From Haloplasma contractile (GTDB taxonomy: Bacteria; Bacillota_I; Bacilli_A; Haloplasmatales; Haloplasmataceae): a stretch of 64,000 nt of DNA. The notes under the pieces are model-generated. The model saw only the letters and a list, made by a program, of their open reading frames with translations. It made no database searches and was not told where the DNA came from. The stretch covers positions 1 to 64,000 of the forward strand of contig JAENYC010000003.1 of NCBI GenBank assembly GCA_016841945.1, in the 5' to 3' direction. Positions 54,638-64,000 of this stretch are shown here, in pieces; within the stretch, counting starts at the first letter, position 1, and each line of letters starts with the position of its first letter. Made by a program: the position numbers and the translations under genes.

Positions 54638-54669
54638 AAAAAAGCTACCTCTTTTTGAGGTAGCTTTAA
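54638..54669. terminator. Bidirectional terminator
   Basis: AAAGCTACCTC (54641-54651) and GAGGTAGCTTT (54657-54667); the T-run is stronger for the minus strand, closing the Bax inhibitor gene. Confidence 0.85.
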
Positions 54670-54674
54670 GTTTA

Positions 54675-55430
54675 TTAATCTCTAAAAAAACTTGATAGAA
54701 TGAGTAATAGGCGTAAAACTTCAATATATAACCAAACCAATGATACTAAAAGTCCTAATGATAAATACCACTCATAACGACTTGGCACACCATTTTCTAC
54801 TGAAATTTTACAATTATCAAAATCAATTAATAAACTAAATGATGCTAATATGACCATTCCTAATGTTAAAGCAATTAAAATACCAGGATTATTAATCTGT
54901 ATTAAAGTAACACCAAACATACCTAAAACAAAGTATAATAAATAAAATATAACAATGCTAAAGAGTGCTGTGTAGAATATCTTTCTAAATCTAAATCCCA
55001 CTTTAAAGATACCAGTTGCATAAGCAATCAATAAGAATGCAAAAATCGCAAAGGTAATAAGTATGGCATCAGCCACAATACCTGGGTAGGCCAGATTAAA
55101 GACCAAAGAGATGGTACCAAGGACTGCTCCTTCACTTACGGCATATAAGACTGCAAAAAATGGGGATAGGCGTCTTGATACTCCCGCTCCAATCACTGAT
55201 ATAAAACCAACGATAACACCACCAATTAAAAGAGGCATAATGTAGTTTCCGATGGTTTCAATATTGGTCCATATAATTAATGATACTGCAAATATGATTG
55301 ATAATAAGATACCAGTTTTAGTCGCAATACCAGAGAATGTAGCAGTTCTACCAGTTACATAATCGTAACTTTGATTTTTTGTATTTGATTCAACTCTATT
55401 TAATACCGGGTTTCTTGAATTAAATTCCAT
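54675..55430 (-). CDS. Bax inhibitor-1/YccA family membrane protein
   Basis: A 251-aa protein with seven predicted membrane spans after a 40-residue N-terminal segment (NPVLNR, a family hallmark of the bacterial BaxI_1 type). Related proteins are pH-dependent calcium-leak channels (YetJ) or modulators of FtsH (YccA). The central FSLLIDFDNCKISVENG and EWYLSLGLLVSLVWLYIEVL are typical. Monocistronic. AGGAGG precedes the ATG. Confidence 0.9.
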   Translation of the reverse strand: MEFNSRNPVLNRVESNTKNQSYDYVTGRTATFSGIATKTGILLSIIFAVSLIIWTNIETIGNYIMPLLIGGVIVGFISVIGAGVSRRLSPFFAVLYAVSEGAVLGTISLVFNLAYPGIVADAILITFAIFAFLLIAYATGIFKVGFRFRKIFYTALFSIVIFYLLYFVLGMFGVTLIQINNPGILIALTLGMVILASFSLLIDFDNCKISVENGVPSRYEWYLSLGLLVSLVWLYIEVLRLLLILSSFFRD

Positions 55431-55523
55431 ATTTTAACAACCTCCTATTTTATATTATTATTATAGCACTAACTATATTATACCACAAGGATATAAATTC
55501 ACTATTTTTTATGCCTATTTTGT

Positions 55524-58500
55524 TTATAAATCAAATAAAGATATTTGATTTGTTTCTTTTAAATGATTTAAACATCCTAAATCTGACAGCCGTTCAATTA
55601 GCGTCTTTGATAGACTTGTGCGATTTGATAAATCTTCTTTTGACATAAATGGCTTTTTATCTCTTGCTTCAACAATTGATTGCGCTACATTATCTCCTAA
55701 ACCATCGATGGCTTTAAATGGAATGATTAATCCTTTTTGATCTTCAGTAATCCCAAACTCTTTCGCTTTAGATTGATCTAAATCTACCTGTTTGAAGTAA
55801 AAACCTCGCTCAGTCATTTCAAGTCCAATTTCTAACTCTGTAATTAAACTTTTCTCTTTATCCGAAGCGTCATAGCCTTTTTCATTAATCTCTAATATTT
55901 TTTGTCTAATCGCCTCATTACCTCTTGGAAAGACGTTGACATCAAATGTATCAGCACGTTTAGAAAAATAAGCAGCATAATAATAAATTGGCATATTCAC
56001 TTTAAACCAAGCAATTCGAATCGCCATTAAAACATAAGCAGTTGCATGTGCTTTAGGGAACATGTATTTAATTTGTCCGCAGGACCAAATAAACCAATCC
56101 GGTACATCATGTTGTCCCATGATTTCTTTGTATGTTTCCCATTTTTCTTTTTGAATACTGGCTTTACCCTTACGAACGAATTCCATGATATCAAAAGCAT
56201 CTTTAGGCTCTAATCCATGATACATTAAATACACCATGATATCATCGCGACATCCGATGAGGGATTTAAAATCAATTTCTCCAAACTCTGGATATTTTTG
56301 ATTCACTAAATCTTGGGCATTATTTGCCCACACATCATTCCCATGAGATAATCCAGATATTTTCACCAGTTCAGCAAATGTTTTTGGTCGTGTTTCTTCT
56401 AACATCCTTCTAACAAACACTGTACCAAATTCAGGTACACCACAACTAGCCGTTTTAGATAATATTCTATCTGGTTTAACACCTAATGACTCAGTGGAAT
56501 AAAACAACTGATAGACCTTAGGATCATCAATAGGGATATCACTTGGTTTTATCCCTGTCAAATCTTCAAGATAACGAAGCATGGTAGGGTCATCATGTCC
56601 TAAAATATCTAATTTTAACAAATTATCGTGGATGGAATGAAAATCAAAATGTGTCGTTCTAAAAGTAGATTCTATATTATCAGCCGGATATTGAATCGGG
56701 GTAATATCGTATATATCCATATAATCTGGTACGACAATAATCCCACCTGGATGCTGACCTGTTGTTCTTTTTACGCCTTGACATGAGCTTGCGATACGTC
56801 TAATTTCGGGTTCTCGTTTCAATATACCACGTTTTTCAAAATATCCTCGAACATAACCAAAGGCAGTTTTTTCAGCGACTGTACCAATGGTTCCTGCCCT
56901 AAATGCGTAATCTTCCCCAAAAACTTCTTGACAATACCGATGCGCGATTGGTTGGTATTCCCCTGAAAAGTTTAAATCTATATCTGGTACCTTATCACCT
57001 TCAAAACCTAAGAAGGTTTCAAATGGAATATCATGTCCATCCTTCTTAAGAGGGGTATGACATTTTGGACAACTTCTATCTGGTAAATCATATCCTGAAT
57101 CTATTTTATCTAATATCTGTTGTAATGCTTTCTCATTATCATTTATAAAATACTTTTTCTTTTCTTCATCATTCATTTTAAATGAACTAAAATTACAGTT
57201 CGGACATCTGTAATGAGGAGACAGTGGATTGACTTCAGTAATATCTAGTAATGTCGCAACAAAACTAGAGCCTACTGATCCTCTAGAACCCACCACATAA
57301 CCATCATCTAAGGATTTCTTAACCAACATATGTGAAATATAATAGATAACTGCATATCCATGTTTAATGATACTATTTAATTCTTTATCCAAACGGTCCT
57401 TTACATATTGTGGTAAAGGGTCTCCATATAAATATTTGGCTCTTTCAAAGCACTGTTTCTTTAATTGTTCATCAATACTTTCAATGCCTCTATTTCTTAA
57501 AAAATCATCCTCAGGTGTATATAACTTATCTTTAAGTGCTTTGATAGGTTCTATGAGATTTGCGATTTTTTTAGGATTGTCTATCACGATTTCCTTGGCA
57601 AGGTCTATTGGTAAGAAATCAAAATCATTCATCATTTCATCCGTTGTTCTAAAATGCATCGATGGTATCTCTTTAATAGACGTATCAGCTAGGGGATGTA
57701 ACCCTCCACCGATTTGAGGGGTATCAATATAAATCTCACGATATAGTTTATCTTCTCTTCTCAGATGATGAACATCACCGGTTGCAACAACTGGTATTTT
57801 TAATTCATTTCCTACACGAATAATCATTTTAATGGTTTCTATAATATAATCCTTTGTCTTTTCATCACCACTTTTATCGACTAAATATTGATAAACCTCA
57901 GGTGGCTGAACTTCTAAATAATCATAATACTTCGCCACTTTTTTTAAGTCTTCATAATTTTTCTCAAAAGCAGTTTTAAACACTTCACCAGTACTACATG
58001 AACTACCAATCAGTAGATTATGACGAAGTTCATTTAAGATAGAGCGTGTAACTCTTGGTTCTTTATAAAAATGAACAGTGTGACTATCAGAAATAATTTT
58101 AAACATGTTTTTTAGACCTTTTTCATTCTTTGCTAATAGGGTCACATGTTTTGGAATTTGAAATTTATAAGCTTCATTTTGGCCGACAAGGTGATTAATT
58201 TCATTATGTTTATATATGCCTATTTTTTCCATATCCCGAAGAAGATGTAGAAAAATCTCACCCGTTGCTTTAGCATCATAAATGGCACGATGATGTTTGG
58301 TTAATTCCACTTTAAAGAATTTGCTCAAAGCTTTTAAGTTAAAACGTTTAAGATTATCCCCATAACGATTACGTACATATTCTAAAGTATCGATAACCGG
58401 ATTCTGACAAGACCCCAATCCATATTTATCGTATGCATTTTCAATATGGGACATATCAAAACTAGCATTATGGGCAACCAATATCGCATCACCACAAAAT

Positions 58501-60008
58501 GATTTAAATGCTTGTAAAACATCTGGTATTTCCTTAGCATCCATTAAATCAGTATCCGTAATATTGGTTAATTCAATTGTTATGGCACTCAGTTTTCGAT
58601 GGGGATTACAAAACTCACTAAATAGATCAATTTGCGTCCCATTTTTATATTTTACCGCAGATATTTCAATAATATCATCAAAATTTACTGAAAATCCCGT
58701 CGTTTCTATATCAAAAACTACATAGGTTGCATCCCGTAATACAACAGGTGATTCATTCCAAGCTATTTTTGCCTGATCCTCAACCAAATTAACTTCTACC
58801 CCATAAATCGGTTTAATGTTTTTATTTTTCGTCGCATGATAAAACTCAGGTAATGCATAACAGCCATGATGATCGGTTAAAGCGATTGCCTCATGCCCAT
58901 ATTCCAACGCTTTTTCAACATAACTCGTAATAGAGGTCACACTATCCATATTAGACATATTGGTATGAACATGTAATTCTATTCTCTTTTCATTTTGATA
59001 ACCTTTATCCTCGATTTTCTTATCAAATTGTTTATGATCTAATACTTCTCCACTATTAGCAAATAAGGTCACTTCTTTACGATATTCATCATACTTTGGA
59101 TTTCCTTTTAATTTTACATAATTACCCTTTTTAAACACAGCATCATAATATTTAATCAATTCCTTATTTTTGACAAATACTTTGACTGATATTGAATCAT
59201 TATAATCGGTAATAGAAATATCAATCATATGTGTTCCTTTTGCAGTGGTTCTTGTATTACATTCAAATATATACCCCTCAATGGTATATTCTACTTTTGC
59301 TTTTTGTAGTGCTTCTTGTGTGACAGGAATATTTTCAATGGACTCACTAATTCCTCTAATGGGTTTCCCCACGCGTTTTTCATCATAATTAGATTTTCTT
59401 CTATTTTGATGATTTGATTTTACTTCACTTTGACCTTTACTTTTTTCATGTAATTGTTTTTGAAATAAATAATCTTGTTCTTCTTTTCTTTTATCTATCT
59501 CTTCTATTGTACAATGGCCATTCTCATTTAAAAGAACAGAAAACTCAATGTGTAATCCAATTGCACGATACATCTTTTCAATGGCTTCCTTAAATTGTGT
59601 TTCTAGTAATTGTTGTTGTGATTCAGTTTTAATTTCGATATACAACAAATTACCCTCACACTTTACTTGATAATTTTCAATGGCTTTAAAAGATGAATCA
59701 TAAATGCATAATAATTCCTTAACAACCTCAAAATAATCATATATATCAACCGCGTTATTTTCTAAATCTGTAGTAAAATAAACTTTATTAATTCCCTTTA
59801 TTAAAGAAAATTCCATTATTAATCGTTTATAAAATTTTAAGCAAAACTCTTTTTCTAATATTTTAGGCATATGTAAATAAAAGTGATAAACTCCATCACT
59901 TTTTATAATCTCTAATCCTTTTAATTGACATCCTTCGAATTGATTTTTTTCTTCTGATAAATTTAGTTGTTCTAACAATATAGCGAACTTGCGATCCAAA
60001 ACTAACAC
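55524..60008 (-). CDS. polC: DNA polymerase III alpha subunit, PolC type
   Basis: A 1494-aa replicative polymerase of low-GC Gram-positive bacteria (B. subtilis PolC is 1437). Domains in order: N-terminal and OB-fold region (to about 330; IEGYIFECNTR), PHP domain part 1 (HVHTNMSNMDSV), DEDD proofreading exonuclease (VVFDIETTGF, then NASFDM and HRAIYDA), PHP part 2, palm and fingers (GSRGSVGSSF; Zn-binding CPNC and CPKC; catalytic DIDLNFSG), and the C-terminal beta-clamp peptide QISLFDL. It starts with GTG after AAGGGAT. Its presence is the best single marker of the low-GC Gram-positive or Mollicute lineage. Confidence 0.97.
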   Translation of the reverse strand: MLVLDRKFAILLEQLNLSEEKNQFEGCQLKGLEIIKSDGVYHFYLHMPKILEKEFCLKFYKRLIMEFSLIKGINKVYFTTDLENNAVDIYDYFEVVKELLCIYDSSFKAIENYQVKCEGNLLYIEIKTESQQQLLETQFKEAIEKMYRAIGLHIEFSVLLNENGHCTIEEIDKRKEEQDYLFQKQLHEKSKGQSEVKSNHQNRRKSNYDEKRVGKPIRGISESIENIPVTQEALQKAKVEYTIEGYIFECNTRTTAKGTHMIDISITDYNDSISVKVFVKNKELIKYYDAVFKKGNYVKLKGNPKYDEYRKEVTLFANSGEVLDHKQFDKKIEDKGYQNEKRIELHVHTNMSNMDSVTSITSYVEKALEYGHEAIALTDHHGCYALPEFYHATKNKNIKPIYGVEVNLVEDQAKIAWNESPVVLRDATYVVFDIETTGFSVNFDDIIEISAVKYKNGTQIDLFSEFCNPHRKLSAITIELTNITDTDLMDAKEIPDVLQAFKSFCGDAILVAHNASFDMSHIENAYDKYGLGSCQNPVIDTLEYVRNRYGDNLKRFNLKALSKFFKVELTKHHRAIYDAKATGEIFLHLLRDMEKIGIYKHNEINHLVGQNEAYKFQIPKHVTLLAKNEKGLKNMFKIISDSHTVHFYKEPRVTRSILNELRHNLLIGSSCSTGEVFKTAFEKNYEDLKKVAKYYDYLEVQPPEVYQYLVDKSGDEKTKDYIIETIKMIIRVGNELKIPVVATGDVHHLRREDKLYREIYIDTPQIGGGLHPLADTSIKEIPSMHFRTTDEMMNDFDFLPIDLAKEIVIDNPKKIANLIEPIKALKDKLYTPEDDFLRNRGIESIDEQLKKQCFERAKYLYGDPLPQYVKDRLDKELNSIIKHGYAVIYYISHMLVKKSLDDGYVVGSRGSVGSSFVATLLDITEVNPLSPHYRCPNCNFSSFKMNDEEKKKYFINDNEKALQQILDKIDSGYDLPDRSCPKCHTPLKKDGHDIPFETFLGFEGDKVPDIDLNFSGEYQPIAHRYCQEVFGEDYAFRAGTIGTVAEKTAFGYVRGYFEKRGILKREPEIRRIASSCQGVKRTTGQHPGGIIVVPDYMDIYDITPIQYPADNIESTFRTTHFDFHSIHDNLLKLDILGHDDPTMLRYLEDLTGIKPSDIPIDDPKVYQLFYSTESLGVKPDRILSKTASCGVPEFGTVFVRRMLEETRPKTFAELVKISGLSHGNDVWANNAQDLVNQKYPEFGEIDFKSLIGCRDDIMVYLMYHGLEPKDAFDIMEFVRKGKASIQKEKWETYKEIMGQHDVPDWFIWSCGQIKYMFPKAHATAYVLMAIRIAWFKVNMPIYYYAAYFSKRADTFDVNVFPRGNEAIRQKILEINEKGYDASDKEKSLITELEIGLEMTERGFYFKQVDLDQSKAKEFGITEDQKGLIIPFKAIDGLGDNVAQSIVEARDKKPFMSKEDLSNRTSLSKTLIERLSDLGCLNHLKETNQISLFDL

Positions 60009-60069
60009 ATCCCTTAACTATTGAAATCAAGTCTAATTATAACATAAATTCACAAATTTTTTTCAATAT

Positions 60070-60097
60070 TTTACAATAAAATGTGATATGATATAAT
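60070..60097 (+). promoter_or_regulatory. Sigma-A-type promoter
   Basis: TTTACA (60070-60075), 16-nt spacer, TATAAT (60092-60097), 20 nt before the membrane-protein gene. Confidence 0.65.
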
Positions 60098-60116
60098 AGA
60101 TAGGCGAGGTGATAAA

Positions 60117-60617
60117 ATGTTTTTTGAACTATTTTTTAAATTCATTGCGGTAGTTTTTCTTGTATTATTTCTAGTTAAATTATTTAATCCCAAAATCTTT
60201 CCTTTTATCAAAAAAGGATTTCAAACTACCCTTGATTTTTTTGGTTATACATTTAAACTATTAATCAAAAGTTCATTATATACCATACATTTACTTTTTT
60301 CTAGAACGGTCTATGTCATCGGTTTAGATATTGTATTTGCTTTATTATTAAATATCATTCTAACAATTATTATTTATCCCCATTTTGATTTAAATATTTG
60401 GTTAACGATTTTTAAAAACAACTTATTTAATGTCTATGTTTTATCATTTTTCATCTTTACTTATTTAATAGGATTATATGAATACTTAAAGGTTAAAAAT
60501 AATTTAAGCATAAAATTTACTCATTTTTTAAAAAACAAATTTTTCATTAAAAAGGACCCTGATGGTCATTATACCTATGATGAAAAATCAAATCAATATA
60601 TTTTTCATGATGAATAA
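60117..60617 (+). CDS. Hypothetical membrane protein
   Basis: A 166-aa protein with about four hydrophobic spans (3-21, 40-60, 66-88 and 102-122) and a charged C-terminal tail containing DPDGHYTYDEKSNQYIFHDE. GAGGTGATAAA precedes the ATG. It is followed 18 nt later by a second small membrane protein, probably in the same unit. No family recognised. Confidence 0.7.
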   Translation: MFFELFFKFIAVVFLVLFLVKLFNPKIFPFIKKGFQTTLDFFGYTFKLLIKSSLYTIHLLFSRTVYVIGLDIVFALLLNIILTIIIYPHFDLNIWLTIFKNNLFNVYVLSFFIFTYLIGLYEYLKVKNNLSIKFTHFLKNKFFIKKDPDGHYTYDEKSNQYIFHDE

Positions 60618-60635
60618 ATTAGAAAGGAATAATAT

Positions 60636-60833
60636 ATGGAAACACTATTATATATCATATTAGGCTTAATTCCACTAGGTGTTTTAGTATTAATTATCTA
60701 TGTCATTATCACCTTATTATTACGTCGTAATAAAGGAAATATGAACTATGGAAACTCTTCTTTAAACATTTTAGATAATGACACCGCACATGAAGATGAT
60801 GATATGAATCAAACCAATGAAAAAGGACTATAA
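60636..60833 (+). CDS. Small single-span membrane protein
   Basis: A 65-aa protein with an N-terminal membrane span (about 4-28), the basic LLRRNKGN, and an acidic tail (NDTAHEDDDMN). AGAAAGGAAT precedes the ATG. Cotranscribed with the gene before it. Function unknown. Confidence 0.65.
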   Translation: METLLYIILGLIPLGVLVLIIYVIITLLLRRNKGNMNYGNSSLNILDNDTAHEDDDMNQTNEKGL

Positions 60834-60851
60834 AATTTAGTCCTTTTTTAA
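60820..60851. terminator. Bidirectional terminator
   Basis: AAAAGGACTA (60821-60830) and TAGTCCTTTT (60838-60847) with flanking A- and T-runs, overlapping the stop codons of the converging small genes. Confidence 0.8.
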
Positions 60852-61061
60852 AATCTTACAATAACTCGCTAAAATCGCTAATGAACGAATATAAGCCTTT
60901 GAATCTCTAATTTCTGCTTCCATTGATTCTATAGCTTTTTGATAGTCTTTCTTTTGATTTAGACGAATACCTGTATTAATTAAAGCTTCACGACATAAAT
61001 CAACCATATGATAAATATCACCATTTGCTTTACTAATATCTACAATTGGTTTTTCTAACAT
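60837..61061 (-). CDS. Small hypothetical protein
   Basis: A 74-aa helical protein (MLEKPIVDISKANGDIYHM to ASYCKILKKD) with a good GAGGTG site before the ATG. Its pattern of helices resembles small adaptor proteins of unknown function. Single gene with its own terminator. No family recognised. Confidence 0.6.
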   Translation of the reverse strand: MLEKPIVDISKANGDIYHMVDLCREALINTGIRLNQKKDYQKAIESMEAEIRDSKAYIRSLAILASYCKILKKD

Positions 61062-61211
61062 ATGTTCACCTCTTTTTATTATTATTTATATATTTTAATC
61101 ATTCATGCATTTTAAACTTAATACTAAAAAACAACAGATTAATTTTTAGAATGTGACCGTTAGAATAAAACAAAAACTTCTATATGAGTTAGAAAATATG
61201 TATAAATAAAA

Positions 61212-61242
61212 AAAGTGTAAAGATTTTTTAAATCTTTACCTT
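61212..61242 (-). terminator. Terminator after the ktrA-like gene
   Basis: Minus strand: GTAAAGATTT, short loop, AAATCTTTAC, then a T-run. The rest of 61062-61266 shows no gene. Confidence 0.75.
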
Positions 61243-61266
61243 TTTTATGAAAAGAATGGAACTGTC

Positions 61267-61929
61267 TTATGATATTAAATATTTTTCAAATTTTTCAATC
61301 GAAAAATTACTTCCAACAATAATGATAATATCATTTTCTTTTATGTAATCATCTGCTTCCGGAATAAGAATATCATCATTTCTTTTTAAAGCAACAATAT
61401 TAATCCCTAATTTATTCCGTAAATTTAATTCAATGAGTTTTTTATTTATAATCTTATCTGTTGCCTTTAACTCAACTAAACTGTATTTTTTAGATAATTC
61501 TAAAGTATCAGAAATAAATCTCGAAGAGATACGACGTGCAATTCTTTTTCCCATATCTTGTTCAGGATGGATAATATCCGTTATTCCAATTTTCTTTAGT
61601 ACTCTTTCATGATAATCATTTTGTGCCTTGACAGTAATTTCTTCTACATTTAATTCCTTCAATATTAAAGATGTTAATATACTCGCTTGTACATTATCAC
61701 CAATTGCGACAACAACATGATCAATGTTTTTAATCCCAATATTAACTAATGCGTCTTCATCAGTTGTATCACATATAATCGAATGACTCGCTATATTTGA
61801 AACTTCATTAACTCTTTCATCATTTATATCAATGGCTAGGACTTCATTATCTAATTCAATTAATTCATTCAAGACACTTGTTCCAAAACGTCCTAATCCA
61901 ATAACCGCAAATGTTTTTTTTCTTGCCAT
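61267..61929 (-). CDS. ktrA: Potassium uptake regulatory subunit (KtrA/TrkA type)
   Basis: A 220-aa RCK protein that forms a ring gating a KtrB-type K+ channel. RCK_N domain with nucleotide loop FAVIGLGRFGTSVLNEL (about 6-22), acidic end of strand 2 (LAIDIND) and ICDTTDEDAL; RCK_C domain from about 135 (VELKATDKIINKKLIELNL), the usual c-di-AMP-binding part. The ATG at 61929 follows AAAGG at 9 nt; an ATG 3 codons earlier overlaps it. No ktrB gene is adjacent. Confidence 0.9.
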   Translation of the reverse strand: MARKKTFAVIGLGRFGTSVLNELIELDNEVLAIDINDERVNEVSNIASHSIICDTTDEDALVNIGIKNIDHVVVAIGDNVQASILTSLILKELNVEEITVKAQNDYHERVLKKIGITDIIHPEQDMGKRIARRISSRFISDTLELSKKYSLVELKATDKIINKKLIELNLRNKLGINIVALKRNDDILIPEADDYIKENDIIIIVGSNFSIEKFEKYLIS

Positions 61930-62109
61930 AGTACTCATCCTTTCTTACCTCATCATTACTATGATATTACTAAATCATTGTTTTAGTCAAGTATTATTTA
62001 TTAATCATTTAGTTTAATAAAGTAAGTTTAAATAAATAAAAAACTATATTTATTGTAAATGTTTTAAATATAAGTATATTATTTAAGATTTTATTTCTAT
62101 TTTATAAAT

Positions 62110-62137
62110 TTGACTTGAAAAATAATAGTGCTAAAAT
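62110..62137 (+). promoter_or_regulatory. Sigma-A-type promoter for the ABC exporter
   Basis: TTGACT (62110-62115), 16-nt spacer, TAAAAT (62132-62137), 53 nt before the start codon. The interval 61939-62109 contains nothing else recognised. Confidence 0.6.
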
Positions 62138-62189
62138 AGTATAGGTGAGAATATATAAAATTTAGTTAAATATTATGAGGAGTAGTGTT

Positions 62190-63923
62190 ATGAAGAGTTT
62201 TATCAAGATCTTAAAATTTTTAAAACCCTATTGGTTTATCGCGTTATTAGCACCCATATTTCTAGTGGGCGAAGTGACCTTTTTACTTTTAATACCTAAT
62301 ACAGCAGGTAATATTGTGGATATCGCTATTAAAGAAGCAGATTTAAATAAAGTGGGACACATGAGTTTAATGATGCTTTTATATACCCTATTAAGTGTCT
62401 TATTTGCTTTCTTAAGTAATTTCTTTGCCAATTGGGCTAGTAATGAAATGTCAAATGATTTACGAATTGAAACCTTTACAAAATCATTAAATATGTCTTT
62501 TACAAATTTAGATGAATATAAAATCGGTAAAGTTATTACCCGGGTCACATCAGACACAAATATGTTACGATGGATGACAAGAAGCTTTCTTAGAGCGATT
62601 TTTAGAGCACCCTATCTAATATTTGGCGCTATCTTTATGATTATCATGTTGAGTCCAAAACTAGCTTTCACATTAGTTTTAGGCATACCTGTGATTTTTA
62701 TCGCGAATTATTTCATTGTGAAAAAGTCCTATCCTAAATATAAAGAAGTACAGGAAAAATTAGAAAACATTAATACTTATACCCAAGAAAACTTAGAAAA
62801 TATACGGGTCGTAAAAGCATTTAATCGTTCAAAATACGCCAATGATCATTTTGACTATTATATTGATGAATTACAAGAGTCAACGATAAAAGCCAATATC
62901 ATCACCGCTTTTAATGCCCCTGTATTTATGTTTGTGATGAATATGTGCATTGTAGCGGTCTTATATATTGGTGGTCAAGATGTCATTAGTGGCAAATATG
63001 AAGCCGGTAATATTGTTGCCTTCTTAGGTTATTTAGGTCAAATATCAATGGCACTTCATATGATTAATTTCCTTATTCGTATGTTACCAAGGGCTGGGGC
63101 ATCATCTCAGCGACTGATTGAACTCTTTGAAGTAGAATCAGAATTAAAACAAAAGGAAAATCCAATAACAAATAATGATATTAAAGGAAAAATAGAGTTT
63201 AAAAATGTAACCTTTGCCTATCATCATCAACCCCCAGTTTTACATCAAGTATCTTTTAAAGTAGAGCCTGGTGAAAAACTTGGGATACTTGGAACAACCG
63301 GTTCTGGTAAAACATCACTAATCAATTTAATTCCTCGTTTTTATGATGTTATAGAAGGTGAAGTATTAATTGATGATATAAATGTAAAAGATTACGACAT
63401 TCACACTTTAAGAAGTCAAATCAGTACGGTGATGCAACGGGCATTATTATTTGCCGGTACCATAGAAGACAATATTAAATTTGGAGCGATGGATAAGGAT
63501 GAAGAAGAGGTATACTTTGCATCTAAAAATGCAGAAGCTTATGAATTCATCAATTCATTTTCTAATGGTTACGATACGATTTTAGGAGAACGGGGTATTA
63601 ACCTATCAGGTGGACAAAAACAACGACTCAGTATGTCTCGTTCAATTATCACAGACCCTAAAATATTAATTTTTGATGATAGTACAAGCGCTGTAGATAT
63701 GACGACTGAACGGAAAATTTTAAAGAAGTTAAATAAACATATAAGCGATTGTACAACCATCATTATTGCACAAAGAATACGCTCTGTTATGAATGCTGAT
63801 AAAATATTAATATTAGAAAACGGTAAAGTCACTGGATTTGGCACACATGAAGAACTATTGAAAGATAATCCACTTTATCAATCAATATACGAGACCCAAA
63901 TAGGAAGTGATGAAAATGAGTAA
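62190..63923 (+). CDS. ABC exporter half-transporter, first subunit
   Basis: A 577-aa protein with a six-span exporter domain (about 1-310) and an ATPase domain: Walker A GTTGSGKTS (about 364-372), Q-loop STVMQRALLF, signature LSGGQKQR (about 474-481), Walker B ILIFDDSTSAVD (about 492-503) and a switch position with Gln (IIAQRIRS) instead of His. The Asp after the Walker B aspartate and the missing switch His mark a degenerate ATP site, as in one subunit of heterodimers such as BmrCD/LmrCD/YheHI. The substrate may be a drug or lipid. GAGGAG precedes the ATG at 62190. Overlaps the next subunit by 8 nt. Confidence 0.92.
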   Translation: MKSFIKILKFLKPYWFIALLAPIFLVGEVTFLLLIPNTAGNIVDIAIKEADLNKVGHMSLMMLLYTLLSVLFAFLSNFFANWASNEMSNDLRIETFTKSLNMSFTNLDEYKIGKVITRVTSDTNMLRWMTRSFLRAIFRAPYLIFGAIFMIIMLSPKLAFTLVLGIPVIFIANYFIVKKSYPKYKEVQEKLENINTYTQENLENIRVVKAFNRSKYANDHFDYYIDELQESTIKANIITAFNAPVFMFVMNMCIVAVLYIGGQDVISGKYEAGNIVAFLGYLGQISMALHMINFLIRMLPRAGASSQRLIELFEVESELKQKENPITNNDIKGKIEFKNVTFAYHHQPPVLHQVSFKVEPGEKLGILGTTGSGKTSLINLIPRFYDVIEGEVLIDDINVKDYDIHTLRSQISTVMQRALLFAGTIEDNIKFGAMDKDEEEVYFASKNAEAYEFINSFSNGYDTILGERGINLSGGQKQRLSMSRSIITDPKILIFDDSTSAVDMTTERKILKKLNKHISDCTTIIIAQRIRSVMNADKILILENGKVTGFGTHEELLKDNPLYQSIYETQIGSDENE

Positions 63924-64000
63924 TGAAAAACGAAAATCAAGAATTGAGCTATATAAACGTTCAACCTATAGAAGAAGAAATGAAAAACCTGAAAATGGCA
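63916..64000 (+). CDS. ABC exporter second subunit (5' end only)
   Basis: The ATG lies inside the 3' end of the first subunit (8-nt overlap), giving MSNEKRKSRIELYKRSTYRR and a few more codons before the window ends. The basic N-terminus is typical of the partner half-transporters of this heterodimeric class. Identity is inferred from position. Confidence 0.6.
   Translation, partial: MSNEKRKSRIELYKRSTYRRRNEKPENG

Noticed and set aside
1-64000. CRISPR array, rRNA or tRNA genes
   Set aside because: No regularly spaced repeats and no recognisable rRNA or tRNA sequence were found on either strand by reading; a covariance-model scan was not possible.

Overview
This is an AT-rich window from a low-GC Gram-positive bacterium (Firmicutes or a walled relative of the Mollicutes). 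It carries a PolC-type DNA polymerase, an FtsA/FtsZ and peptidoglycan-synthesis (dcw) cluster, strong Shine-Dalgarno sites, and uses TGG for Trp and TGA as stop in its conserved genes. The MurE motif DNPR suggests a meso-diaminopimelate cell wall. I see no rRNA, tRNA or CRISPR array. I cannot name the species; affinity to the Turicibacter/Haloplasma/Izemoplasma neighbourhood is only an impression.

Region 1 (1-3 kb): a two-gene McrBC/LlaJI-type restriction system on the minus strand, with no methyltransferase gene in the window.

Region 2 (about 3.4-17.3 kb): an AT-richer accessory island, nearly all on the minus strand, which I read as an integrated, partly decayed filamentous-phage (inovirus-like) element. 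Its core has the order expected of such a phage: small genes, a coat-sized membrane protein, two secreted proteins with a C-terminal membrane anchor and basic tail, a membrane-anchored Zot/pI-like ATPase, and a Rep_trans rolling-circle initiator, followed by a duplicated, structured, origin-like intergenic region. Carried with it are a stand-alone Spo0A-type DNA-binding domain, a frameshifted diverged relative of the N-terminal part of RNA polymerase beta', a gene that reads through only with a -1 frameshift at A AAA AAG, several nonsense-broken genes, and a remnant of a second Rep. A 24-base near-identical direct repeat lies at 3528-3551 and 17265-17288; dacF, just beyond the right copy, has lost its 3' part including the KTG motif.

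Region 3 (17.3-34 kb): ordinary metabolism and envelope genes: pdp, an LRR protein with two flavoenzymes (one with a Rieske domain), cysE-cysK, a membrane-anchored amidase, a four-module CoA-disulfide-reductase-like protein (reductase, rhodanese, TusA, DsrE), a small secreted-protein/PAP2 operon, a tandem pair of paralogues, a DHH phosphoesterase and a BusR-like c-di-AMP-type regulator.

Region 4 (34.8-53.4 kb): the division and wall cluster on the minus strand in transcription order rsmH - tiny ftsL-like gene - [dgkB, MFS and APC transporters inserted on the plus strand] - PBP (spoVD/pbpB type) - murE - mraY - murD - [two near-identical hairpins] - ftsW - murG - murB - ftsA - ftsZ. A MurJ/SpoVB-type flippase sits next to rsmH.

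Region 5 (53.5-64 kb): gamma-carbonic-anhydrase-like protein, a Cys-rich four-helix (Csp/DUF326-like) protein, a Bax-inhibitor-1 family protein, polC, small membrane proteins, a KtrA-type K+ channel regulator and the first gene (plus the start of the second) of a heterodimeric ABC exporter.
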